Notes under the pieces: model-generated
What the model saw: only the letters and a program-made list of their open reading frames with translations
What the model was told of the DNA's origin: nothing
Databases searched by the model: none
Shown here: positions 1 to 5,670 of the stretch, piece after piece
Layout: each line of letters begins with the position of its first letter
How positions within the stretch are numbered: position 1 is the stretch's first letter
Assembly (NCBI GenBank): GCA_900553705.1
Contig: USEK01000083.1
Span: 1-6,550 of the forward strand
DNA: 6,550 bases
Reading direction: 5' to 3'
DNA from: an uncultured Collinsella sp.
Lineage (GTDB): Bacteria; Actinomycetota; Coriobacteriia; Coriobacteriales; Coriobacteriaceae
Translations under genes and position numbers: made by a program

Positions 1-47
1 CTACACTCGACTAGTCGTCGGCAGCGTCAGATGTGTATAAGAGACAG
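1..47 (+). other. Illumina Nextera read-1 adapter with i5 index (library artefact)
   Basis: Not genomic. Positions 1-6 (CTACAC) match the end of the Illumina P5 oligo. Positions 7-14 (TCGACTAG) fill the i5 index slot and, from memory, equal Nextera XT index S513. Positions 15-28 are the read-1 overhang TCGTCGGCAGCGTC. Positions 29-47 are the 19-bp Tn5 mosaic end AGATGTGTATAAGAGACAG. The match over 15-47 is exact, and the mosaic end is the reverse complement of the copy at 6517-6535. Genomic sequence starts at about 48. Confidence 0.98.
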
Positions 48-82
48 CTCCAAAGGCAGCCAAGTCGACGGGCCACGCGTCC

Positions 83-418
83 TCAGATGAGGTTCTCGCC
101 CAGGTTTTTGCCGCCGAGGACGTGCATGTGGAAGTGCATGACGGTCTGGCCGGCGTTGACGCCCTTGTTGGAGATGACGCGGAAACCGTCCTCCAGACCC
201 TTGGCCTTGGCGACCTCCTGGATGGCGTGAGCCATGGCGCCCATGGTCTCGGCAGGCACGTTGTCGGCGATGTCGCTGTAGTGCTTCTTGGGGATTACGA
301 GCGTGTGGACCGGCGCCTGGGGGTTGAGGTCGTCGAAGGCGATGACCTGATCGTCCTCATAGACAACGGTCGAGGGGATCTCGTGGTTGGCAATTTTGCA
401 GAAGATGCAATCACACAT
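83..418 (-). CDS. HIT-family nucleotide hydrolase (HinT-like)
   Basis: A 111-residue histidine triad protein. The family hydrolyses nucleoside phosphoramidates and related AMP conjugates in the cytoplasm. The signature HFHMH is at residues 95-99, followed by VLGG; by family knowledge the middle histidine (H97) is the nucleophile that forms the nucleotidyl intermediate. The N-terminus MCDCIFCKI carries a C4-x-x-C7 pair, and H47 follows in KKHY; this is the arrangement seen in zinc-binding bacterial HIT proteins. The ATG at 416-418 is chosen over a GTG six codons upstream because it is preceded by AAAGGA seven bases away and matches the usual family start. It lies 49 bp downstream of xseB on the same strand, so it is probably the last visible gene of an xseA-xseB-HIT transcript, perhaps with its own promoter in the spacer. 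Its natural substrate is unknown. Confidence 0.93.
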   Translation of the reverse strand: MCDCIFCKIANHEIPSTVVYEDDQVIAFDDLNPQAPVHTLVIPKKHYSDIADNVPAETMGAMAHAIQEVAKAKGLEDGFRVISNKGVNAGQTVMHFHMHVLGGKNLGENLI

Positions 419-437
419 GGTTGGTTCCTTTCTCACA

Positions 438-460
438 GACCAAGGTAATTATATTTGGTC
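438..460 (-). promoter_or_regulatory. TATAAT inside a 6-bp inverted repeat, upstream of the HIT gene
   Basis: In the 49-bp spacer between xseB and the HIT gene, the minus strand carries a perfect TATAAT (448-453) centred in the inverted repeat GACCAA (438-443) / TTGGTC (455-460). A start site near 441 would give a leader of about 23 nt to the HIT start codon. No good -35 is visible: the hexamer at 17-bp spacing is TCGTTC. It could be an internal promoter with an operator-like repeat, a small RNA hairpin, or chance in an AT-rich gap. Confidence 0.3.
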
Positions 461-467
461 GGGATGG

Positions 468-734
468 TTAGAACGAGAGGTTGTCGTCGGTGTTGGCGGC
501 CTCGCCGTCGGCGAGCACGTCGTTGCCGTCGACGTCCTTAAGGAGCACCGAGACCTTCTGCTCGGCATCGGACAGGCGGGTGCGCAGGCTCTTGAGGAGC
601 TCGACGCCGCGGGTATAGCTCTCGAGCGACTCCTCGAGCTCCATATCGCCCGACTCCAAGCTGCGGATGATGAGCTCCAACTCCTGCGAGGCCTGCTTGT
701 ACGTAAGCTGCTCGACCGGGGTCTTCTCTGCCAT
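468..734 (-). CDS. xseB: Exodeoxyribonuclease VII small subunit
   Basis: An 88-residue protein, close to the usual 70-85 residues of XseB with a slightly longer acidic tail. Exonuclease VII degrades single-stranded DNA from both ends to oligonucleotides; several small subunits coil around the C-terminal helices of one large subunit. The sequence shows the family pattern: LTYKQASQELELIIRSLESG (residues 10-29), then the ELEESLESYTRGVELLKS helix, giving two amphipathic helices with no catalytic residues. The last 20 or so residues (DGNDVLADGEAANTDDNLSF) are acidic and probably disordered. The ATG at 732-734 is preceded by AAGGA at seven bases. It lies 42 bp downstream of xseA in the same direction, which strongly supports co-expression of the two subunits. 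Confidence 0.95.
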   Translation of the reverse strand: MAEKTPVEQLTYKQASQELELIIRSLESGDMELEESLESYTRGVELLKSLRTRLSDAEQKVSVLLKDVDGNDVLADGEAANTDDNLSF

Positions 735-776
735 ATCTGCTTCCTTTCCTAAAGGTTTATCGCTATGAAACGCGGC

Positions 777-2228
777 CTACTCGACCGTATCGACCGTTGC
801 CGCCACGTTGCCGTCTGCCATGCGCACGCGGATGGCGTCACCGGGCTTAAAGGTCTTGGCGCTCGTGGCCACCCCATCATCGCTGTACGCGATGGAATAA
901 CCACGGGCAAGCACCTTGAGCGGCGACAGGGCATCTAGCGAGGCTGCCGCACGGCCCAGGTCGGACGCGGGCTTGTTGAGCATCGTGCGCCCCTGATGCT
1001 CCAGACGGGAACTCGCAAGCGCGAGCGCATGGCGCTTGCCATCGAGCCCCGAGGTGCTTGCAACCAGACGCTCGGGCAGGCGCTCAAAGTTGGAGCGGAA
1101 TGTCCCGACCGAGCGCACTATAGCGCCCGACAGGCGATCGGCAGTCAGCGCAAGCTCCGATTCGCGACGCTCGACCATAAACGTTGGGTCGTTGAGGCAC
1201 GGGCGGCACGCAGCCGCATCGAGCGCATCGCCCAAGCGAGCCGTATAGGTATCCCAGGCACGGCGACCGCGCTGATCGAGCATCTCCAGGTCGACCTGGG
1301 CCGACCCAATCATCGATGCCATCGCGGCACCCAGACGCTGATAGCGCGCCTCGAGCACATCGGCCAACTCCGTCATAGCCGGCGCCACCGATTCGGCCGC
1401 CGCCGTAGGCGTGGGGGCGCGACGGTCGCTCACCATGTCGCAAATCGAGGTATCGGGCTCATGGCCAATGCCGGTCACCACGGGCACGGGACAAGCCGCC
1501 ACCGCGCGGGCAAGCTCCTCGTCATTAAAGGTCATGAGGTCCTCAAAGGAGCCGCCGCCGCGCACCAGCAAAATACAGTCGGGCGCCGGCGTAATGGCAG
1601 CGGCGCGGCGCAAGCCTTCAATAAGCTCTGCCGGCGCACCCTCGCCCTGAACCTTTGCGCCCACGCAGACGAGCTCGACGAGCGGGTTGCGTCGGCGCAG
1701 CGTACGCTTGACGTCGTCGATTACCGCACCGGAAAGCGAGGTGACGACCGCCACGCGTGAGCAAAACACCGGGATGCGGCGTTTGCGCGCTTCGTCCATC
1801 AGGCCCTCGCGGCGTAGCTTTTCGGCCAGTTGCGCCACTTGTTGACGCAGCAGACCCTCCCCCGCCAGCGAAAACGAGCGAGCGACAAAGCTCATACGAC
1901 CCGTGGGCTTATAGAGGTTGAAGCTGCCCTTAAAGCTCACCTGCATGCCGTCGCGCAGATCGAAGGTACGCTTGAGATAGGTGCCCTTCCAGATGATGCA
2001 GTCGACGGCGGCCGAGTCGTCTTTAATCTGGAAGTAGCAGTGGCCGCTTCGGGCGTTGGGACCACGGAAACCCGTGACCTCGCCCAGAACGCTCAGCTGC
2101 GGAATGGCATCGAGCGCACCGGCGGCGATCTCCACCGCCTGGCTCACGCTGAGCTCCTTGCGCTCCTGATCGTCCGAGCCGTCAAATTCGGCGGAAACAG
2201 CATTGCCAGTTAGGTTCCAGCCTGCCAC
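777..2228 (-). CDS. xseA: Exodeoxyribonuclease VII large subunit
   Basis: A 483-residue catalytic subunit of exonuclease VII (E. coli XseA is about 456). The N-terminal OB fold that binds single-stranded DNA spans about 27-125 (LSVSQAVEI, then GHCYFQIKDDSAAVDCIIW at 62-80). The nuclease domain runs from about 130 to 290: VVTSLSGAVIDD at 161-172, LLVRGGGSFEDL at 220-231 and GIGHEPDTSICD at 253-264. Conserved acidic, arginine and histidine positions (D171/D172, R223, H256, D259) are all present, so it should be active. The helical region that carries XseB follows, then the typical C-terminal SPLKVLARGYSIAY (435-448). The start is GTG at 2226-2228, preceded by a strong AAAGGAGG only four bases away; no in-frame ATG lies nearby. 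It is the first gene of the likely xseA-xseB-HIT unit. The first 25 residues or so are a non-conserved charged extension before the OB fold. Confidence 0.96.
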   Translation of the reverse strand: MAGWNLTGNAVSAEFDGSDDQERKELSVSQAVEIAAGALDAIPQLSVLGEVTGFRGPNARSGHCYFQIKDDSAAVDCIIWKGTYLKRTFDLRDGMQVSFKGSFNLYKPTGRMSFVARSFSLAGEGLLRQQVAQLAEKLRREGLMDEARKRRIPVFCSRVAVVTSLSGAVIDDVKRTLRRRNPLVELVCVGAKVQGEGAPAELIEGLRRAAAITPAPDCILLVRGGGSFEDLMTFNDEELARAVAACPVPVVTGIGHEPDTSICDMVSDRRAPTPTAAAESVAPAMTELADVLEARYQRLGAAMASMIGSAQVDLEMLDQRGRRAWDTYTARLGDALDAAACRPCLNDPTFMVERRESELALTADRLSGAIVRSVGTFRSNFERLPERLVASTSGLDGKRHALALASSRLEHQGRTMLNKPASDLGRAAASLDALSPLKVLARGYSIAYSDDGVATSAKTFKPGDAIRVRMADGNVAATVDTVE

Positions 2229-2297
2229 GCAGCCTCCTTTCGTTATCGCGCACAGAGGCTCCAGCCCCGTGCAAATTTAAGTCCAACACATAGTACA

Positions 2298-2327
2298 GCG
2301 CCGCGAGGACACGAATCCCCGCGGCGC
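2298..2327 (-). terminator. GC-rich 12-bp hairpin downstream of the zinc metallopeptidase
   Basis: Arms 2298-2309 (GCGCCGCGAGGA) and 2316-2327 (TCCCCGCGGCGC) pair over 12 bp with one wobble or mismatch and a 6-base loop. The hairpin begins 17 bases after the metallopeptidase stop codon, where a transcription terminator is expected. Neither strand has a proper T-run after it (minus strand continues TGTACTATG), so termination may be weak or Rho-assisted. The hairpin could instead stabilise the 3' end of the message. Confidence 0.5.
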
Positions 2328-2343
2328 CTGCCTGTCCCATTTG

Positions 2344-3048
2344 TTATCGGTTGGAGTTTCTGTTGTAGCGAGCCATAAGATAGAGCAGCTGAATAATCGA
2401 GGTGAGCGCAGCGGCAACATAGGTAAGCGCGGCGGCCGTCAGCACCTTCTTGGCACCATTGACCTGCTTGGAACTCATACCCGACTGCTCAATATATGCC
2501 ACGGCGCGGCGGCTGGCATCAATCTCGACCGGCAGCGTAACCAACTGGAACAGCACGCTAAACGAGAAGAAGATCAACGCGAGGGTTGTGAGCCCGGCAA
2601 TGTTCATAAACAGGCCCAAGAGCAACACGATGGTCCAGGTGTTCTGGGTAAAGTTGACGACCGGGACCAGGGCGGTGCGCACCTTCATCATGGCATAGCC
2701 GCTTTGACGCTGAGCGGCGTGGCCCGCCTCGTGACAGGCGACGGCAACGCTTGCGACCGATCCACCCGAACGGTTGGCATCCGAGAGATACAGGTTGTTA
2801 TCCTGCGGGTTGTAATGGTCGGTGAGCTCACCGGCGACACCCTTGATACCCACGGCATTGCAACCGTTGGCGTCAAGCATGCGGCGCGCGACCGTGGCGC
2901 CCGTGTCACCGTCCGAGCGAACCTTGGACCAGGTTTTGTACGTCGAGTTGATATAGTTCTGTGCGGCAAGGCCAAGCACCGTGCAGACAAGAACAACCAG
3001 CAGGTACAGCGGGTCGATACCAAAGCCGTATCCATAGTAATAAGGCAT
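2344..3048 (-). CDS. Membrane zinc metallopeptidase, YugP family
   Basis: A 234-residue integral membrane protein of the neutral zinc metallopeptidase family typified by Bacillus YugP (Pfam Zn_peptidase_2), whose physiological substrate is not established. The zinc motif HEAGH is at 106-110 in CHEAGHAAQ, and VEIDASRRA (174-182) is the downstream conserved segment likely to supply the third ligand (E175 or D177). Another family hallmark is LTDHYNP at 75-81. Hydrophobic segments lie at about 13-30, 127-147, 150-172 and 203-225, which places the HExxH stretch between the first membrane span and a hydrophobic C-terminal half. The N-terminus is rich in Tyr and Gly (MPYYYGYGFG). The ATG at 3046-3048 follows GGAGGA at six bases. 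It lies 64 bp downstream of rnd with no terminator visible, so read-through from rnd is likely. Length agrees with the family. Confidence 0.9.
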   Translation of the reverse strand: MPYYYGYGFGIDPLYLLVVLVCTVLGLAAQNYINSTYKTWSKVRSDGDTGATVARRMLDANGCNAVGIKGVAGELTDHYNPQDNNLYLSDANRSGGSVASVAVACHEAGHAAQRQSGYAMMKVRTALVPVVNFTQNTWTIVLLLGLFMNIAGLTTLALIFFSFSVLFQLVTLPVEIDASRRAVAYIEQSGMSSKQVNGAKKVLTAAALTYVAAALTSIIQLLYLMARYNRNSNR

Positions 3049-3112
3049 GCGAATTCCTCCGAATCGAGTTACACGTTGGAGGCATTCTACCCACTCAGCC
3101 GGCTAGGCTTCC

Positions 3113-4246
3113 CTATAACAGTTCAATCTTTCCGTCCTTCACGGTGAGTCCCATGTTGCCCGAGAGCAGATCGTCCAGGCGCGAGCCCACAAGCTCAAAA
3201 CGCCAGCCTTCGCGCAGGGGGCTCTGCTCGGGGTGCTCAATATAGTCGGCCAGGTCATCGCGCGAGGCAATGACCGAGGTCGCCACGCCCGAGCGCTCGG
3301 CAACCAGGCGGATGAGCGCGTACATCAGGTCCGTCACGCTCTCCAGCTCCGGAGAGATCTGGCGATGCCCGCGCACCATGAGCGGCAGGCGATCGTGCGG
3401 GCAGCTCGCGCCGCGTTTGATGGCCATGAGCGCACCGTCCACGTCGCGCTCCCCCAACTGATCGGTACCGCGAATGCTACGGAACTCCTCAACGCGCACG
3501 GGATTGCGCTTAACGAGCGCAAGCAGCGTGTCGTCGGACATGACCCACTTGCGTGGGATGTTACGACGCTCGGCGCGATCCTCGCGCCAGGCGGCGAGCT
3601 CGCGTGCGATGCCCAACTGGTGACGGCTGCACGAATTGATGCGTTTGACCTTGCGGAACGCCTCGTGGCGATCGGCGCGATAGTGCGACTCGTCAGCCAG
3701 CGGGCGCAGCTCGTCGAGCACCCAGTCCACGCGGCCCAGCTCGCGCAGGCGGCTCATCATCTCGGTATAGGCGACGATCAGGTACTTGACGTCATCGATC
3801 GCGTACTCGATCTGTTTATCGGTCAGCGGGCGGCGCGACCAGTCGGTCAGCGACTCGGTCTTGGGCAGCGATACGCCGCAGAACGTCTGAACAAGCGCGC
3901 CATACGAAATCTGCTGGCGCTCGCCCAAAAAGGCGGCGGCGACCTGCGTATCGAAAATCGGTCGCGGCAGCACGCCCACGGTATGGAGCATGACCTCCAT
4001 ATCCTGCGAGCACGCGTGGAAGACCTTGGTCACGCTCTCGTCGGCCATAAGCTCGGCCAGCGGCGATAGGTCGTCGATTACCAGGGGATCGACCGCGACG
4101 CTCTCGGCAGGGGTGGCAATCTGAACCAGGCACAGGCGCGGATGGAACGTGCGCTCGCGCAAAAACTCGGTATCGACGGCAATCGCGTCAAACTCACGGG
4201 CGCGCTGGCAAAAGTCGAGTAGAGCCTGATGTGTGGAAATGTACAT
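3113..4246 (-). CDS. rnd: Ribonuclease D
   Basis: A 377-residue DEDDy 3'-5' exoribonuclease that trims tRNA and other stable RNA precursors in the cytoplasm. All catalytic positions are present: D25 and E27 in AVDTEF, D82 in HACSQD, and Y148 and D152 in YAIDDVKYL. Their spacing equals that of the E. coli enzyme as I recall it (28, 30, 85, 151, 155). A first HRDC domain covers about 210-290 (LGIARELAAWREDRAERRNIPRKWV onward), and a weaker second one probably fills 295-365. The start at ATG 4244-4246 (MYISTHQALL) is chosen from family alignment; an upstream GTG at 4280-4282 would add 12 unconserved residues and has no ribosome binding site. Even the chosen start has only a weak one (GATGGG). 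It is divergent from the lipid kinase gene, and the metallopeptidase follows 64 bp downstream. Confidence 0.94.
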   Translation of the reverse strand: MYISTHQALLDFCQRAREFDAIAVDTEFLRERTFHPRLCLVQIATPAESVAVDPLVIDDLSPLAELMADESVTKVFHACSQDMEVMLHTVGVLPRPIFDTQVAAAFLGERQQISYGALVQTFCGVSLPKTESLTDWSRRPLTDKQIEYAIDDVKYLIVAYTEMMSRLRELGRVDWVLDELRPLADESHYRADRHEAFRKVKRINSCSRHQLGIARELAAWREDRAERRNIPRKWVMSDDTLLALVKRNPVRVEEFRSIRGTDQLGERDVDGALMAIKRGASCPHDRLPLMVRGHRQISPELESVTDLMYALIRLVAERSGVATSVIASRDDLADYIEHPEQSPLREGWRFELVGSRLDDLLSGNMGLTVKDGKIELL

Positions 4247-4308
4247 ATCAACCCATCGAATAAGGTTAGGCCCGAAAAACACGGGTAGGATATCGGCATT
4301 GCCTTACA

Positions 4309-4316
4309 ACTATACT
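4309..4316. promoter_or_regulatory. Symmetric -10 element serving divergent rnd and lipid kinase genes
   Basis: The 98-bp gap between the two divergent start codons contains ACTATACT. Read on the plus strand it gives TATACT (4311-4316), 28 bp before the lipid kinase ATG, so a leader of about 22 nt. Read on the minus strand it gives TATAGT (4309-4314), about 62 bp before the rnd ATG. Each is one base from TATAAT. No convincing -35 is present on either side; the best minus-strand candidate is TTCCCG (4332-4337) at 17 bp. Shared -10 symmetry is a known cause of bidirectional bacterial promoters. Confidence 0.45.
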
Positions 4317-4344
4317 CGGTTAGTCACAGAACGGGAACGTAAGT

Positions 4345-5262
4345 ATGCGCTGCCTTATCATCCACAACCCGGCATCGGGCCCCAGCTCAGATGAAATCTA
4401 CGCATTCACGCACGCCCTCGCGCAGGGCGGCGACGAGGTCGTGATGCGTTTTATCGGCGATGGCATGGAGCCCGAGGACGCCGTGGCAGACGTGCGCGAG
4501 TTTGACCGCGTGGTCGTTTCGGGCGGCGACGGCACCGTCTCCAACGTGCTCGATCAGATGCGCGGATGCGGTGTCCCCACGCTCGTCTTCCCCTCCGGTA
4601 CGGCCTGCCTGTTCTTTAACAACATCGGTAATGCCCCCGAGGCAGCGGCGCTTGCCAAGGCCTGCCGCGCCGGTCGCACGGTCAAAGTGGACATGGGCGA
4701 GCTCTTTTGGCTCGACGAGAACGGCAACGAGAAGCGCCACGGCTTTATCATCATCGCCGGCTCGGGCTTCGACGCCGAAATCATGATGAAGGCCGCTCCC
4801 ACCAAAAACGACATCGGCGAGATCGCCTACTTCCTCTCTGCACTCGCCACACCCAACCCTACGGTAGCGCACTTTACCATTGAGCATGACGGCATTGTCG
4901 AGGAGCTCGACGGCATTTGCTGCATGGCCGGCAACACCTCGGTCATCCAAAACGACATCAACCTGTTCCCCGACTGCCGCATGAACGATGGCATGGTCGA
5001 CATTGCGGTCATCGAACCCGTGCGCACTGTGCAGCTGCTGCCTACCGTGATCACCGCTGCGCTTGACCCCGCCGGCAAGGTACTCGGGCGCCCACAGTTC
5101 AAGATCATCCAGACCAAGGAAGCCAAGATCACCTGCACCCCGTCGCTGGGCATGCAGTTCGATGGCGAGATTATCTCCAGCAATTCGGGCGTCTTTGGAG
5201 CCCGCGCGCTTCCACAATGCCTCGACCTCATCGTCGACGAATTCTCCCCGCTCGGAAAATAG
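4345..5262 (+). CDS. Diacylglycerol kinase family lipid kinase (YegS/DgkB-like)
   Basis: A 305-residue member of the DAGK catalytic-domain family, which phosphorylates diacylglycerol or a related lipid with ATP at the inner membrane face; substrate cannot be read from sequence. Visible motifs: NPASG (8-12) in the first strand, SGGDGTV (59-65) for nucleotide binding, PSGTACLFFNNIG (83-95), GSGFDAEIM (139-147), NDGMVDIAVIEP (214-225) and QFDGE (271-275) near the C-terminus. The domain is full length. One oddity: the usual GTxN after the glycine-rich loop reads GTAC, with cysteine 88 in place of the conserved asparagine. The ATG at 4345 has only a weak upstream purine stretch (CGGGAA). The stop codon at 5260-5262 is embedded in the Shine-Dalgarno of the small membrane protein that follows, so the two are probably made from one message and translationally coupled. 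Confidence 0.93.
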   Translation: MRCLIIHNPASGPSSDEIYAFTHALAQGGDEVVMRFIGDGMEPEDAVADVREFDRVVVSGGDGTVSNVLDQMRGCGVPTLVFPSGTACLFFNNIGNAPEAAALAKACRAGRTVKVDMGELFWLDENGNEKRHGFIIIAGSGFDAEIMMKAAPTKNDIGEIAYFLSALATPNPTVAHFTIEHDGIVEELDGICCMAGNTSVIQNDINLFPDCRMNDGMVDIAVIEPVRTVQLLPTVITAALDPAGKVLGRPQFKIIQTKEAKITCTPSLGMQFDGEIISSNSGVFGARALPQCLDLIVDEFSPLGK

Positions 5263-5271
5263 GAGGACCCT

Positions 5272-5364
5272 ATGAACGACAATCCCCTGCTCGGCTTTAT
5301 CATCATCGTTTTGGCCATGCTCGTCGGCTATGCGATCAACGTGATCCACCGCCGGAAGAAGTAA
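5272..5364 (+). CDS. 30-residue single-pass membrane protein
   Basis: A very short gene, not recognised. The protein starts MNDNPLLGFIIIVLAMLVGY and ends AINVIHRRKK. Residues 6-25 form one uninterrupted hydrophobic segment; the N-terminus is slightly acidic and the C-terminus strongly basic (HRRKK), which predicts N-outside, C-inside by the positive-inside rule. There is no signal peptide cleavage site. Evidence that it is real: an excellent AGGAGG at 5261-5266, five bases before the ATG, overlapping the stop codon of the lipid kinase; a nine-base gap between the genes; and a strong terminator 35 bp after its stop. This suggests translational coupling and equal transcript level with the kinase. 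A role as a membrane partner or anchor of the lipid kinase is inference only. It could also be an unrelated small membrane protein. Confidence 0.75.
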   Translation: MNDNPLLGFIIIVLAMLVGYAINVIHRRKK

Positions 5365-5399
5365 TTCCACATTGGTATGATATTCATCCAATTATCGTC

Positions 5400-5444
5400 T
5401 CCCCTGCTGTTTATGCATTTGCCAAACAGCGGGGGATTTTCTTT
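5400..5444 (+). terminator. Strong intrinsic terminator after the lipid kinase unit
   Basis: Arms 5400-5412 (TCCCCTGCTGTTT) and 5424-5436 (AAACAGCGGGGGA) pair over 13 bp with one T-G wobble and an 11-base loop, followed directly by TTTTCTTT (5437-5444). This is a textbook Rho-independent terminator for the lipid kinase and small membrane protein transcript, and it insulates the downstream dipeptidase gene. Confidence 0.92.
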
Positions 5445-5468
5445 GCGCCCCGTGCAAGGCGCTTTATT
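5445..5468 (+). terminator. Possible second, weaker terminator hairpin
   Basis: GCGCC (5445-5449) and GGCGC (5458-5462) form a perfect 5-bp stem with an 8-base loop, followed by TTTATT. It lies immediately after the main terminator, so it could be a backup terminator. The stem is short and it may be chance in GC-rich DNA. Confidence 0.3.
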
Positions 5469-5496
5469 CAGGTACAGTAATTGCAGGGCGTCTTTA

Positions 5497-5525
5497 TTAA
5501 AGTAAAGCTATAAACCGAGTATAAT
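5497..5525 (+). promoter_or_regulatory. Probable promoter of the C69 dipeptidase gene
   Basis: A perfect -10 TATAAT at 5520-5525 is preceded at 17 bp by the poor -35 TTAAAG (5497-5502), in a markedly AT-rich stretch of an otherwise GC-rich window. It lies after the terminator and points at the dipeptidase gene. A start near 5532 gives an unusually long leader of about 140 nt. Confidence 0.5.
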
Positions 5526-5670
5526 TAACCGCTCATCGCATATTTCATTACGCTTATCGAGTAAGTTTCTTTCATAGATGAATATTGTTTCCAGTTCGTT
5601 ACGCTAATGGGGTGTCTTTATTGGCTGAAGCCCTCTGGCAACGGAGGGCTTTCGCACGCTGGGAGGGAAA
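5526..5670 (+). promoter_or_regulatory. Structured leader of the dipeptidase gene
   Basis: This stretch holds no convincing gene. It contains an imperfect direct repeat (TTCATTACGCTTAT at 5544-5557 and TTCGTTACGCTAAT at 5595-5608; 12 of 14 match, 51 bp apart). It also contains a hairpin with arms 5628-5636 and 5643-5651 (9 bp with one wobble, loop GGCAAC), followed by only TTCGC, so it is not a good terminator. The hairpin ends about ten bases before the Shine-Dalgarno GGAGGG (5662-5667). Its 3' arm holds the same hexamer GGAGGG (5643-5648), so the CCCTC at 5631-5635 could pair with either copy. It matches no riboswitch class I can recall. Confidence 0.4.

Noticed and set aside
996..1760. Long open frame (254 codons) on the plus strand opposite xseA.
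   Set aside because: Shadow of a GC-rich gene: low-complexity Arg, His, Ala-rich translation, no family motifs, while the minus strand encodes a complete XseA.
2341..3147. Plus-strand open frame (268 codons) opposite the zinc metallopeptidase.
   Set aside because: The minus strand carries the HEAGH peptidase with a good ribosome binding site; the plus frame has no recognisable domain or ribosome binding site.
3233..4069. Plus-strand open frame (278 codons) opposite rnd.
   Set aside because: Antisense shadow; RNase D with all catalytic residues is on the minus strand.
4387..5391. Minus-strand open frame of 334 codons opposite the lipid kinase, longer than the kinase itself.
   Set aside because: Rich in Val, Asp, His and Gly as expected from the reverse complement of a GC-rich gene; no motif. 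The plus strand has GGDGTV and the other kinase motifs.
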